Shown: positions 38,270 through 50,856, numbered from the stretch's first letter. The stretch is DNA of 60,000 nucleotides from Symsagittifera roscoffensis (GCF_963678635.1 NC_087065.1:23147254-23207253), one strand, 5' to 3'. A program made the numbers and translations. Notes: a model not told the origin generated them from the sequence alone.

Positions 38270-40830
38270 AAGAAAACATGCGCTATATTTGGTTATAATA
38301 CTGAAGATTTCAAGAAATTAATCCGAACATTTAAGGATGCTATGTTCCTGACAAGATAAAGTGGACGAATTTCTTGAGCCATTTTGCAGAACGACATCAT
38401 TGAGCCACTTTTTGTAAAAAAGATTGTAAGATATTGAGTTGAATGCTTTAGCAAGATCCAAAAAAAAACTGTCTTAATATCTCTATTGCGACTCTGGAAT
38501 TCGAATATTTCCATTAAAGAAATTACAGCGTCGAGAAGAATTTTTTAAAAATCCGAATTGCGTATTATTTAAAAGCTCATTTTTGTCTATATATTAAGTT
38601 AATTGTGGTAAACAAATTTTTTCATAGATATTAGGAAAATTTGTCGTCACAGAAATTAGCCAATATTTTTCCGCTACTCTATCAATTCCTTCTGATAAAT
38701 CGGTGTGATGTACGCTTTTTTCTAGCTTGTCCGGAAAAGTATTGCTTTCATGTGTTACGATCTGTAGGTGTTTACCCGTTGCAAGTTGTGGACAATTAAT
38801 GCTTCAAGATGGTATATTCATTGGACCATTAGCGATGTGAACCTGTTAACTATCACTTGACTGAAATAGTTCTTTTCTGGTAATTGGCCTGAAATCAAAG
38901 TTTTTAACATGAAATTGATTTAGACTGTCCACTGTTACCTGTTAACTATCACTTGACTGAAATAGTTCTTTTCGGGTAATTGGCCCGAAATCAAAGTTTT
39001 TAACAGGAAATTGATTTAGATCTGACCACTGAAATTTTTCTGCTTTGTATGTGCCAAGTACTGCAAGTGCTCCATTTAACGTATTTGCTATATCAACTTG
39101 ATTAGTTAGTTGTTCCCATGAAAGAGAATTGAAAGAAAGTATTTTTTGTGGGTATTAAGTTTTTCTAATTTTAAATTAATGAAGTTCCATTGCTCTTTGG
39201 TCTTTGCCAATTTCTGAAAAACTATATTGCGGTAACTCTTCGCAGCGTTTTTCAAGTATTTTAACATGGCTTTTTGTTTGCTCTTAAGTGTTTTTTTTCG
39301 CATCTGTTCAATTACTTTTCTTATTGTTAAAAAACCGATGTTTTTCACTGATCAGCTGCCCTATATAAATTGTTCACCACGGTTCCTTGTTTCAGTGATC
39401 TTCAATCTTTTTTGTGCATAAAATAAGTGAATGTTTTTCAAAGTTACATGTTTCAATAAAAACGAATAACTAGCTTTCTACATCTCTTTGTTGGTACATC
39501 ATGGATCCTTCATGATGTGCAAAATCTTTGTAGAAGTTTGAGCCTGAAGAATTTTTCCGATGTCTGAAATTTTTTTTGTCTTTGTCATAATTGATAGCTA
39601 GGTTGGATTCGTATTTGCAAAAATGTTCGCATTAATTTGGGAGATTCCCCAAAATTGAAGTTAGATATCTGGCGTTTCGACATGAAGCAATGATCTATAA
39701 GCAAGTATGATATATTCATTCTCATGGGAGTATCAAGATTGATAAGTTTGATTCCATAATTTGTCCCAAAATTTGTTCAATTTGTTTAAGTCTTGGTTAC
39801 CACCCTTGCTAACTCCAGTCGAATTTCCACTGCCTGTCTGATAAAAATTAAACTTGGGACTGAGAAATGGTTCGTCTGTTTCATGATTTTTTCTCTAGAC
39901 AAATTTCAATGACAAGCAAAATCTCTTCATTAATTTTTCCAAAAAGTTTTTCATTTCATAAAATGTATTTTTGACACTTCTGACGTTTTTGAAGAAAAAT
40001 TTACATTTTTTTTCTCATTTTTAACTGATCCATCAATAATTACATAGTTTTATTTGCTCATAAAGTTCTGAGGGGTTTGGTGTACTGTAACAATCTACAA
40101 AAAATTGTTTCTCGAGTTGAAATGCCTAAATTTTAAGTAGACAATGAGGCCTGAAAATTGTTTAAGTCGTAAGAAAAACTAAACTTTGTTTGTTTTTATC
40201 ATCAAATTCTTTTTTTTTAACTGAAGCGTTAGTGCATGAAGTTATGAGGATAAAGTTGACAAGTGTTATGTATAGGTATACGATTAAGATTGAAAGAAGT
40301 ATAAACCTCATTTTGTTTTGGTGTAATTTTTGACTAATTTTTTGTACGTCCCCCTTAGAGTTGTTCATTTGTGTAGCGGTCAATAATGACCTAACATTTT
40401 GAACCATTTTCCAGTTCCGCTAATATTTGGATGAACAACATCATCCGATACATCATGCTGTGGATTTTTTTGCACTCTACTTTTTTCCAAGCATAGACGC
40501 CATCTAATTCAATTGCAATATTTGATACTTGGTTATTGTTCAATAGTAGAATTGTTTGATTCCATCCCAAAAAAAAACATTTTTAATAAGCGGATTTCGA
40601 GATAATGCGACATGGTGTTGTTTAAACTTTCCGATACATTTTGAGACCGTGTCGCGCATTTTTTGTGCTGCTTCACTGGCTGATATGCCTTTATCTATTG
40701 TTTTGTGGCCTGCATGAATTATCAAGGCTTGCGGTTGAGCCCCTGCACTTTATGGATAAATAACACCCTCAAGATCTTTAATTGTTCCCGTTGGATAACT
40801 GTGTATAGCGGCTTTGTTGGATATATCCCT
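38270..40830 (-). mobile_element. Decayed non-LTR retrotransposon, antisense in the POLR3K intron
   Basis: Minus-strand fragments in the order of a CR1/jockey-like element: an SGNH/esterase-like stretch (about 40830-40540, with ALIIHAGHKT), weak endonuclease-like remains (about 39900-39780), the pre-RT helix (39348-39106, KEQWNFINLK) and RT motifs (about 38745-38320, with KYWLISVTTNFPNIYEKI and LDLAKAFN). Many stops and frameshifts. Old and inactive; clade uncertain. Confidence 0.6.
38842..39033. repeat. 96-bp tandem duplication
   Basis: Two adjacent copies starting CCTGTTAACTATCACTTGAC at 38842 and 38938, with a few differences. It lies within the antisense non-LTR remnant. Confidence 0.88.
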
Positions 40831-42249
40831 TTGGTTCACTTTTTTGAACGTGCGATCTGATATTATCAGTGTCTATGAAAGCTGGAAATTACTTTTGGGT
40901 AAAATGTTTGTTATACTGTGGCATACTATTAGGCTGTTTGCCAGATCTTTAAGTAATTTGTTCGATGTTTTTTCATTTTTTTGTAAGTGGCCATTTTCCT
41001 CAAGCGAACTTCAAAGCCAGTGCCTCTCAAGTGCACTATGTGTATTTTTTAACGAAGTAGTTATATATAACTATTTTTATTGTTTTTAGAATAAACTTCA
41101 ATATAATTTTTTGTATTGGTTTTAATCAATTTTAATTATATTCTTACACTGCGGCTTTTCGTTCAATTCTTCAAGTAAGTGATTTTGAACCAAATCCGGG
41201 TCCAACAATGAACTAAAATAAACATCAATAGAAATTAGTTACTTAAAAATAAACAAAAGGTTCATCGGCGGAATTTCCATCGTTTTTGTCAGACATGATT
41301 TTGATTTCTATCCAATTGCTACATTTGTTGCATATTATTTGGATCTTGTAGTTTTGAATTGAGTATTATGGGTACTAGGAACATAATCTTACCACTTTTC
41401 GATTTTTTGCTGGGTTCCATAGATCGATCACATCGCAAAGCAACGTATTTTGCGCTATCAAGAGTCAAACACTTCGGATTATCATATAATCGGTGCAAAA
41501 CAAGTTAAATCGAATCCTTGATGATTTTGCTATATCGATAAATGCTAATTTTTGATTTTGTCCTATAAGGTGATCAATGGTTGAACTATGCTGATACAGA
41601 CGAGAAAGAGTCTCTTGATACTATCCTTGTCACCTATATTTTAGACGTAACTAGTAACACAGTAACCATTCTATCGAAAAACCTAATCCAATGTATTATT
41701 ACTGATCTATCTTTAAAAGATACATCATTTCAATCAATGGTAATCATGCCATCACTTTAAACAGAACCGTCAGCTACATTTTCAAGAAAAACGGAGTGTA
41801 AAATGGAGTTTGATTGTTTCCCTATTGAAAAATATTTTGGAGATTTTTTTACAACTAAATTTTAGAGATATCTGCTTAATTACAAGTTCTTAATTAAGGC
41901 TGCCCTTATGATAAAGATACAACAATCCAGACCTCTTTCTTTAGAGATGATTTAAAAACGAAAACCAAACACGAATTTTCTACAGGTTTTTTCCCTAACG
42001 CTCAGTTCAAAAAAGAGCCTGGCTCGAACTCCGGAATGGGCGCTTAAACATGGTTGTAATGAAATATGTACGCATCTTACTTTCTTTTTTTAAGTATCTG
42101 ACAACAATATGTTTCCCCTGCTGAAAAGAAATAATACTTCAGTATGAAAACAGACCACCCTTAACTGCCAGAGTTACAGAGCCATCTCAAAAACAGTTGC
42201 ATTATCAAAAACATTCTTATATAAATAAACCAATGAATTATTATTGTTT

Positions 42250-42860
42250 ATCGCAAAACCCTTTAAGCAACATTCAGTTTGGTCCAGAAGCTCCTATGAA
42301 CAATCGATGGAGTTTTTTATCTGCTCGGAGTTATTCAAATGTTCGATTGATTCCAATAATTTAATTGCTGGCTCATTAGTAGATCTTTCCAAATCATTCG
42401 ATTTTTGAATTCAAGTTCTGAAAATGCAATAGAAATGATAAACGCTTTCATTAGCAACCGACAAAAGAAAACATTTGTCGAAAACACTGAATCAGGTTGG
42501 ATTTCATTACACCGAGGTGTACCTCAAGGCGTAGTATTATTAGTTCTGATATTTAGTCAATATATAAACGACCTAAACAAACAAAGTAGTACATAACGCA
42601 GATGGCACTCTACTCGTTTGTGGAAAATCATAATGCAGATTAATGACAAAAAAAAACAGAGAATAGTTGCAAAGTTTCAGCAAACTTTTTTATAGGCCTT
42701 CATTACTGTTGAGTGCTTAAACACTGAATTGGTCATATTCAACAAAAAAGATTCACGAAACCATAGAAAATTTGGCACGAAACCATTTCAATTACAATTA
42801 GACCAAAATTTCATCGAAAACAAACAATGTCACAGACCTCGGATTGATTTTAGATTATTT
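42250..42860 (+). mobile_element. Non-LTR reverse transcriptase fragment
   Basis: Plus-strand pieces of RT in shifting frames: LVDLSKSFDF, then ISNRQKKTFV...HRGVPQGVV...YINDLNK (42405-42596), then NADGTLLVCGKS in place of the usual F/YADDT motif, and a thumb-like VTDLGLIL near 42840. Frameshifted and dead. Confidence 0.7.
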
Positions 42861-43740
42861 TTTTAAAATCAATTTCCAATAAAAACTTTTTCCAATCAAA
42901 ACTTGTCTTTTAATAATCATTGCACTATTTGCTAGTCATCTACATTACCTGGCCATGATTCTAAGCAACTTATTGGCAAGTTTGAAGATAACTCTTGAAA
43001 AAACCACTGATCTGGGACATAGAAATGTGGTGAGATTGTGCAAAGATGAAGTATTTGATTTAGAAGCTAAATATTATGTGTGGCCTATACCTATGTTCAT
43101 AGTTTAGAAGCTAATATGCCAGTTTTGAAAAATTAAAACTTATTTTTTACCCTCTTATTCAGAAACACATTACAACAATTACCATATCGACACAATTACA
43201 AGGAATATGATTGAAGATAATTAAGTTATATTTTGTGCTATATTACGTACAGATGAGCGGAGATCAAATCTATGAGGTAATTTTCTAATAAGATTTAAAG
43301 AAAATCTTTCAGTGGCAACCTTTATTAAAATATCGTGGAAAAGTTTCAAGTTTATTCAGGAAAAAGGCCGCTTCTCCATTTGTCATATTGTTTATCACTG
43401 TTAGTAATGTGCTATTTTAAATCATCTCTTGTGTTAAGCCTAATTTATTGATATCTGACATACACTTGCATATCTGAAAATAGTTTTATTTTGCAATTAA
43501 ACATTTGGGTTGGATTAATCTTTTCTACCTTAAATGCCTTAAAGAAGGAAGGTTTTTTTAGCTAGCTTTTAAGCGGCTAGCTTTTAGCGGCAGTCTTCTA
43601 AGGTTTTTTCACAAACGAACGCTCAAACATTCCGTTGCACCACTAGTGAGAACTAATTAAAAGAAAGTGGAGTGTAAACATCTCCAATAAATGTATTTTC
43701 CAAAAATTCAAAACTATCAGAACAATTGTTTGATGTTTAG

Positions 43741-43926
43741 GAAATTGATGATGTTTTGGGTGGAAGTGCTGCCTGGGAGAATGTTGATGCGATAGATGAG
43801 CCATGTCCTAAATGCAGACACGGAAGAGCATACTTCATGCAGATCCAGACTCGCTCGGCCGACGAACCCATGACCACTTTCTACAAATGCTGCAATGCTT
43901 CTTGCAATCATCAATGGAAAGAGTAA
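43741..43926 (+). CDS. POLR3K: POLR3K (RPC10) exon 2, residues 48-108
   Basis: Starts EIDDVLGGSAAWENVD after an AG acceptor and stops at TAA 43924-43926. It carries the complete C-terminal TFIIS-type zinc ribbon: CPKC, then the near-invariant QTRSADEPMTTF hairpin with the acidic Asp-Glu pair that stimulates RNA cleavage, then CCNASC. Phase joins exon 1 exactly (phase 0). Confidence 0.97.
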   Translation, partial: EIDDVLGGSAAWENVDAIDEPCPKCRHGRAYFMQIQTRSADEPMTTFYKCCNASCNHQWKE

Positions 43927-44031
43927 ATCAATGCTATACTGCAACCGTCTTGCAATGTCATATGAAGATGGTTGAACTATTTTGTTTTCTCTATTTTGCT
44001 TAAAAGAATCAAATTATACATGAAAGTTCGA

Positions 44032-44037
44032 AATAAA
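44032..44037 (+). terminator. Possible POLR3K poly(A) signal
   Basis: AATAAA about 105 bp after the POLR3K stop codon. Confidence 0.5.
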
Positions 44038-45259
44038 TTTGAGCCTCAAAATTGTTTTGCTGAACGTTATTTTTGCAGTGCTATGTTCTAAACAATCTTG
44101 TTGCAAGCGTTCAAAAGGGCTTTCGATTTAACGTAAATAAATGTTATAATGAGGTATGATTATTTTTCAGCCTTCGACTAAATAGTTTTAACCTTCCATG
44201 AGCTCGGGTTAGTCATCCATGTTTTCAATTTTATTGAAAACTCGAAACTTTGTTTACAAGAATGGGTTTGACTGCTGTATTTTTTCTGCCATTTTGTAAT
44301 GGTACGATCCTTCATTTTTTTGGTCGATATCAAACTGTACCAAGTTACTCGGGAGCTCGAAATTGTGTCTAATTCCAAAGTTAATGTTGGCAATCCAATG
44401 CTTATAAACGCAGTGACAACCAAATTCCTGTTTGATAAAAACAGGTTTTATGAAATTAAATGGGATCGGGTTTTTTATTTTTTTATTGTTGTTTTGGAAA
44501 AATTTACTCAACTTTCTACAGCCTTCGAAAAAGTGTGGGAGGGAGAGTTTTGACCCAACTTGGGATTTTTTACATTAAAAAACTTGGCGAGAAACAATGG
44601 CTGGTTGATTCATTGCAGTATTTAACAGATAATGAGCTGTTTGATTGCAATCAGGTCGCACAGAGAAAAAAAACATAGACCTTCTATAGAGTCTGCTTTG
44701 CTATAACTATCCATGCAATGAAAATTGGTTCTGTAAAAACAGAAAAATATCAAATTTTTTAAGCTCATCGGTAAATTAAGTATAAGAATTGTCAATATCA
44801 AAGAAACGGTTATTTTGTGCATAGTTTGAGTAATTTAATAAACGTTTTTTTTTTTTCAAAAAATTTCAATCAAAAAATTTAATGAAGTTATTCAATTCAT
44901 GCATAATTTATTCGTTTTCTTGTTATTTCTGACGATTCTAATAATTGTTTTTATCAATTAGCCCGTATAAACCAATAAAAGTTAATATTTTTCTATTTTT
45001 CTGCTCTTGCACTCATTCTGCTCTTCGACTATTCTGCTTTTTGCTCCGCCTCCATAATTTTAAATAGTCTAACATAAGAAATCGATACGAGTAAAAAAAA
45101 GGTTAGTTGAGCCATTAAATTTAACAAGATTACCTTTGTGTTCCACTCCATGAAATTAGACACTCATATTTTGTCTGTTAGATCGGCCTGTTTTAATTGC
45201 ATATAAATGTAACATCAAGAAATATCTGAAGTAAACTATCTCAAGTAAAGATAACCGTA

Positions 45260-45650
45260 ACTTTCATGCGCGAAACCTCATACTACTAAGCAGACAAGAC
45301 TACTGCAACAGCTTATATGTAAATCTTTTTGCAAAACAAGTTAAGGCCTTTCCATCCATGGTACACGAAAATTGACCTCTGTTAGCCAGTGTGTACATGA
45401 TTTACACTGGCTTCCTGTCAAAATGAAAAATAATTTACGAACCTTCAACTTAAAGAAAGTATCAGAAAACAACCTAAGCGTGTTCGTCGCAATCATTTGA
45501 AAACGAATCCTCCTGTGAATGAATTAAAAAGTAATATAATTAAAACAGTTTTTCAATTTTATGCACCAAAAATGTGAAATGCTCTGCTTTTTCTGAAGTT
45601 CTGAAGTTGAAGACACATTTTTTCAAATTGTTTCATTAGTTTATCTGATC
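45260..45650 (+). mobile_element. 3' end of a decayed non-LTR retrotransposon
   Basis: Translated plus-strand pieces LHWLPVKMKN and FYAPKM-NAL, then KLKTHFFKLF, match the C-terminal end typical of CR1/L2-like reverse transcriptases. Interrupted by several stops. Confidence 0.55.
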
Positions 45651-46355
45651 AAAACAAAATAATAACTGAGAGTATTTTAATAAAGTTATGTGTCCATTTG
45701 ACGACTAACAACTTAATAACGATGCTTTAAAGTATGACATGTCTCCAAAATTAGAAATTGAGAATTAACATGAGTAAAAAGACGGGTTCAATTTTCATGC
45801 GAGTAACGCATGCAAAAAAAGATAGTTAAGCGTCTTCAAACGAGATAAAAAACGGCGTACTTCAAACGAGATGAAAAACGGCGAGATAAAAAACGGTGTA
45901 CTGGTGTCTCAATCATTAATGGATGCTACCTTAAAGACACTATTTTTACTTCATGTCTCGGTGCTGGAGTGGAGTCACTAACTTGCAAAGATATCGTAAA
46001 ACGTTTCCACGAGAAAAATTAGCCCTCTTTGCAATCCTTGTAGGACAAATGATCTGGTACTCTGCAATGGATCCGATGGAAAAGAGTTCGATGTTGCGAA
46101 CAAAATGGAGAACATAATCACGGGAATACCTTGATACTGGTTTCCGAGTTGTTCTGAGGAAAATAATCGGAAGAAACTAAAGTTAAGAAACAAAAAGTGA
46201 AGAGCGTGAATAAAGCACTGAAGAATCTCGCAATAAGGTTGAACATACCTTTTCATGATGAGCTGAATTCACGATGTCCGGAAATTCAAGGGACGGTTTA
46301 CATACCGAACCATCGAAAACTCAAAGTATTTAAAAATTTGCATAGAGCATTGATT

Positions 46356-46376
46356 ACCCTTGCGATAAGCAGGAGT
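46356..46376 (+). repeat. Hairpin repeat family, copy 1 (imperfect)
   Basis: ACCCTTGC-GATAA-GCAGGAGT, followed by a TTGCAATCGGGTACTAGAC segment shared with the copy at 52083. Confidence 0.6.
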
Positions 46377-46599
46377 ATTGCAATCGGGTACTAGACTTTT
46401 TCCCGTAAAATAACTTTTGACACAGGACTCTCTTTTCATCTGTTAGCAACAGATTTACCGCTACAAATTAATTTTTTCTTCAGGTTACCATTGCCAATAT
46501 CTGTCCTGTACGAATTTATCTTTTTATGTTGGTTTTAATTTTACCAACTCGATTTGTTAAAATTTCATTTTTTTTACCGGCTTGTTAGTTTTCGGCCTA

Positions 46600-47140
46600 T
46601 CTTTCATCGGCATAGTGGCCTCATTTTGCTCCGTTCGACGAGCGGAAAAGTTGTTTTTGTATGTAGGCTTTGAGGGTGTGGGGGATTTATTAATGTTTTA
46701 CTAACCTTAAGTTTTTGTTTGAGTTTTTTTCAGCTTTTTTAAAAAAAATTTTCAACTTAATAGGTTTGAATATTAAATAGCTATTAAAATTTCAATGCGT
46801 TACTTTGTAGGATTTTTGCAAGAGCGGTGTTTCTCGAAGTAGTTTCGCTGCGTAGGGCATCCAATACTCTATCAGCTTAGTGGCTTCGTATTGTCTCATT
46901 TGACCAGCGGATAAAGTTTATGTGTGTGATGAGGGTGTGGGGGACTTAATACATTTTTTGAATTTTCAGCTTTTTTTAAAAACAATTTTTCAACTTAATA
47001 GGTTTCATCCAATACTCTATCAGCTTAGTGGCATCATATTGTCTCATTTGACCAGCGAATAAAGTTTATGTGAGGGTGAGGGGGAATTAATACATTTTTT
47101 TTGAATCGTTTTCGGCTTAAATGGTTTCTGCTAAGGAATT
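46600..47140. repeat. Diverged tandem array of three units
   Basis: Units of about 150 bp containing CTATCAGCTTAGTGGC, a TCATTTGACCAGCG-like stretch and GAGGGTGNGGGG. The second and third (46858 and 47006) are close; the first (from about 46600) is more diverged. Confidence 0.7.
46785..46860. repeat. Dispersed 76-bp repeat, copy 1
   Basis: Begins AAAATTTCAATGCGTTACTT and is nearly identical to 48636-48713. Same orientation. Confidence 0.8.
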
Positions 47141-47808
47141 TTCGGCTTTGTTACCGCTTGATTAATTTTTTTTCAATGCTAGTTTTATCTATTATCGTCT
47201 TGGCACGTTTTTGTTTCAAGACTGGGCTAAGTCATTTCGATATATCTAGGTTTCTTTCGACGTAGCCGCATCCTTGTTTTGTTTTGCAAGTGCTATTGTG
47301 CTAATTGGTCCACTCGAGGACGAATCTTCGCAGATCATCAATAATCTCATGGGTTTTTTATCAATTTAATCGAGTTTTTTGGCTTGTTAAAAACTGCAGA
47401 AACAGAATTAGTGACGATAATAATGGCCACAAATCTGAGTTCAAGAAAGGCTGGATAAAGAAACCTGTAATCAAGTATGTGTTTAAACATGTCTCTCACT
47501 ATATCGCGATGTTTAAGCTTCATCAACGTAAACTTTGTATATGTTTAAGAAAAGAGCTATCTCGCCATATCTAAAATATCTTCTAAATTTTGGCTATTGC
47601 TAAATAATTTACGCATAATTAATCATTGGAGCATCAGTAGGGTTTTAAATTTGTTTCAGGATGGGGTTTCATCAAAACTTCTGAGAAAAAACTTCAATTT
47701 ATAAAGACTTTTTGAAGATGGTGATTTGTTTATCTTCATCTATCAATCTGCTATTTATTTCGGTGCGTCTGTCTAGTATATCACCAGGTTTAAGCAGTTA
47801 GTATTGAG

Positions 47809-48265
47809 GGGTCTAGGACAACAAGCCGACGGGACTTCAAGCCGAAGGGACTTCAGGCCGAAAATTAAACTTTACAAGCGCCTCAAATCATTAATTTTTC
47901 ATCTGTAAAACGTTTCTTTTCAAAATCTTAGGCTAGTTCAGTCCATAATAAGCGTTATTTATGACAATGAATTACTTAGGATTGGCATTAGTTAATAATA
48001 TCAGCCGTTTTTTGAAATGCATAAATTATAAACAAGAAAATTACCTTCAACCGTGTTTTATTTTTCAACTTTCCTGAACTTCATTTGGAGGTTTCAATTT
48101 CGTGAAAACGCGAATAATTACCGATTAAAGATCATGAAATTGAGAAATTCTTTAAAAAAGTTTTCAAATTAACCTTATTTCATTACTTAATGAGAAAATT
48201 TTCGGCTTGAAGTCCCTAATTTAACGATTCGGCTTGAAGTCCCGTCGGCTTGATGTCCGGCACCC
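47809..48265. mobile_element. MITE with 9-bp target duplication
   Basis: 457 bp flanked by AGTATTGAG on both sides (47800-47808 and 48266-48274). Terminal inverted repeats of about 38 bp start GGGT, with subterminal GCCGACGGGACTTCAAGCCG on both arms; GGGACTTCAAGCCGAAAATT recurs just inside. No transposase. A 9-bp duplication with GGG ends suggests a Mutator-like or other 8-10-bp TSD family; class not certain. Confidence 0.88.
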
Positions 48266-48274
48266 AGTATTGAG

Positions 48275-48813
48275 CAGTAGTAGGTTAGTCTTTTTAATTG
48301 GTTAATCTCAAACCTGGTACTCTTGCAAGTGAAATATTTTTGAATGGTTTTAGCAGCAGTTTCAGACTACTCCAGAGGACCCTGGATGCGAAAGCGTGAG
48401 ATTTATTCTCAAAATGCTGCTATTGGTACCCATTTCCATTTATGAAGGCAAATCACTTTTTTTAACTGAAAACGATAGAACTGAGAATTTCAAATTCAGC
48501 AGTACAAAATTGATTTTTCTTTTTGCTATATTCAGAAACCTAAAGCGATTTGTTTCGAAAAATATTTTTTTTGGATGAAAGAAGAGGGTTAAAGTTCCTA
48601 AAAATTATAATTCATCCATTCGCATTAAATGGCTAATAAAATTTCAATGCGTTACTTAGTAGGATTTTTGCAAGAGCGATGTTTCTCGAAGTAGTTTTGC
48701 TGCGTTGGGTAGGCTAGTTTTTTTTGTTGTTATTTGTGTGTGGTATGTTGTTGTTGTTGTTGTAGTGGATTTACAGCACAAGGCTGATGGGTGTTGCTCC
48801 CTTTCCGTTTTTA
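48275..48813. other. Intergenic AT-rich DNA
   Basis: No gene seen; contains the second copy of the dispersed 76-bp repeat and a (GTT)n-like stretch near 48741-48765. Confidence 0.5.
48636..48713. repeat. Dispersed 76-bp repeat, copy 2
   Basis: Nearly identical to 46785-46860, ending in TTTTGCTGCGTTGGG here. Confidence 0.8.
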
Positions 48814-49350
48814 TTAGAAGATTGTCACTTTATTTCTGCATTGGTTGCAATCGCACGCAAGTTGCCAAGTGCAAATATTGTTTTCGTTGTACTTTTCATC
48901 CATGAAATTCCACATCAGTTGTAGGATTCGGTTCTTGAGTCCAGTTTTGTTTGTGAAATCAACGTGTTTGTCAATTCTGTTTGCAATTCGACTGGTACGT
49001 ATTGTGAACTCCCCTAGCGCATTCTCTGTTCTGATTTTGGCACTCTTGAAGACGTCCTTAGTTCTGAGATTTGTCTGCGGGCACTGTGATAGATGTGGAA
49101 ACACATCAGTTCGTCCATCAAGGCTAGAGAGTAGCAGTAGATCCGTGAGTTGTAAGTACATTGGTAGTGGGAGCACATTTAGTGCTCGCAGCTGGTTAAC
49201 ATAGTATGTATCCGGGCTTGTTACTGTCCATTTTGTGACTTTCTTTTGGAAGCGCTCCAGGCGTACAAGATCTCCTCGGCTAAGATTTGTACATGAAAGT
49301 CCATATATCAGAATTGGAATAAGAAGAGACTTATATAGGCCTAATTTGAC
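48814..49350 (-). mobile_element. Non-LTR reverse transcriptase C-terminal fragment
   Basis: About 178 codons open on the minus strand with the typical end of a non-LTR RT: LYKSLLIPILIYG, then RLERFQKKVTKW, then LRALNVLPLPMYLQLTDLLL and a C-terminal tail with CDCNQC. No stop within it, so younger than the other non-LTR pieces here. It lies head-to-head with MMUT, about 570 bp upstream of its start codon. Confidence 0.8.
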
Positions 49351-49921
49351 TAAAGGTAGTGTTTTATAAGCGAGTAAGATGCGAGTAAGCGACTCAGTTT
49401 ATAAGCGAGTAAGCGACTCGCTGTATAACTGAACTGAAGTTCAGTTTATAAGCGAGTAAGCGACTCGCTGTAAACTGAACTGAAATTCAAAATTTGGTGT
49501 CAATGTATTTGAAAGTGAAATTTGAAAATATTTGCAATGTATTTGAAAGTATTTGCAAGCAGAGCACTGCGATTTGAAAGTGAAATTTTTAGTTATGTTA
49601 TAGAATTATGTTATCAAATTATACTTGAAATCGCACTGCTGTGCTTGAATTACATTCACACTAAAATTTTAAAAAAAGTGAAAGAAACAGAAATCTGAGG
49701 CCCGCCATTCCCCAAAAACATATCTTCGAAAACAAATTTTCATTTTCGTTTTTCTCAGATATTTTTTGAAAAAATGAATACTATATCAGAATAGTATGGG
49801 TATCGCACGGCAGCCGTGCGTATTTGAAGATATTAAAGATTATTCACGAGTTTCTATACGTTTTCCTATTTTTGAGTCCAGTCCAGTGAAAAGTATAACT
49901 TAACGCTTTTTAGATTGCAAT
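49351..49921. other. Region upstream of MMUT
   Basis: Contains the tandem palindromic repeat at 49361-49480 and a patch of repeated TATTTGAAAGT/TTTGCAA words (49500-49580). It must hold the MMUT promoter, but no TATA box or other element stands out. Confidence 0.4.
49361..49480. repeat. Palindrome-rich tandem repeat
   Basis: Two and a half units containing TAAGCGAGTAAGCGACTCGC; each unit forms AGCGAGT-AAGCG-ACTCGCT. Between units is a near-perfect palindrome, AACTGAACT-GA-AGTTCAGTT (49431-49450). Confidence 0.8.
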
Positions 49922-50856
49922 ATGATAGTCAGAAGTTCTCAGCTATCGACTTTTTCCAAGGAGATAGCGTGCAGATATTGCGGCAGCTTTTATTCCAAAA
50001 AGTGTTTCTCTACCTCAAAAGTGGCCAGTATCGATAGAAGCAGTTTGAACCAAGAATGGGTTTCTCTGGCAGAAAAACAATTGAAAGGAAAGCCAGTCGA
50101 AAATCTTTTTTGGCATACGCCTGAAGGCATCACAGTTAAACCTCTTTACACAGCAAATGATGGCACTGCCGAATCGGGAGCTGAAAAAACTTGTGAACTT
50201 CCTGGAAAGTATCCTTATACTAGGGGTCCCTACCCGACCATGTACACCAACAAACCCTGGACTATTAGACAGTACGCCGGATTCAGTACCGTTGAAGAAA
50301 GTAATAAATTCTACCGCAATAATCTCAAATCGGGTCAGCAGGGTTTGTCTGTGGCTTTCGATTTGGCGACTCACAGAGGGTACGACTCGGATAATGAGCG
50401 AGTGTTCGGTGACGTTGGCATGGCGGGAGTCGCAGTCGACACAGTCGAAGACATGAAAGCTCTTTTTGATGGGATCCCATTGGACAAAATTTCAGTTTCT
50501 ATGACAATGAATGGCGCTGTGCTGCCAGTTTTGGCGTTCTTCATAGCAGCTGGCGAGGAAGGTGGCGTTCCAAAGGAGAAACTGTCCGGCACAATTCAAA
50601 ATGACATTTTGAAAGAGTTTATGGTGCGCAATACGTATATATACCCTCCGGAACCTTCGATGCGAATCATAGGTGACATCATAGCTTACACAGCAGAGAA
50701 TATGCCCAAGTTTAATTCTATATCCATATCTGGCTACCACATGCAAGAGGCTGGCGCCGATGCTGTGCTGGAAGTGGCATTTACAATTGCAGATGGAATC
50801 GAGTACTGTAGGACAGGTCTGAAGGCAGGTCTATCCATTGACAATTTTGCACCAAG
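49922..50856 (+). CDS. MMUT: MMUT exon 1
   Basis: Presequence and most of the substrate-binding barrel up to DNFAPR. The donor GT at 50857 splits the Arg codon after its second base (phase 2). The frame continues 10 codons into the intron as an ORF artefact. Confidence 0.96.

Larger units (their letters stand above)
36842..43740 (+). other. POLR3K intron 1 (6.9 kb)
   Basis: GT at 36842 and AG at 43739-43740. AT-rich; holds a decayed antisense non-LTR element (about 38270-40830), a sense non-LTR fragment (about 42250-42860), a 96-bp tandem duplication (38842-39033), and a short motif near 37148-37200 that recurs near 47497-47570. 37230-38270 and 40830-42250 hold nothing else I can identify. 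Confidence 0.85.
44038..47808. other. Intergenic region between POLR3K and MMUT, part 1
   Basis: AT-rich. Contains a non-LTR 3' end (about 45260-45650), short tandem repeats around 45830-45910, one member of the hairpin repeat family (46356-46376) and a three-copy tandem array (46600-47140). I see no gene. Confidence 0.6.

Noticed and set aside
42405-42596. Host gene exon in the POLR3K intron
   Set aside because: The sequence is a reverse transcriptase palm fragment (GVPQG, YINDL) with frameshifts on both sides.
48845-49204. 119-residue plus-strand ORF
   Set aside because: Complement of the reverse transcriptase fragment on the minus strand.
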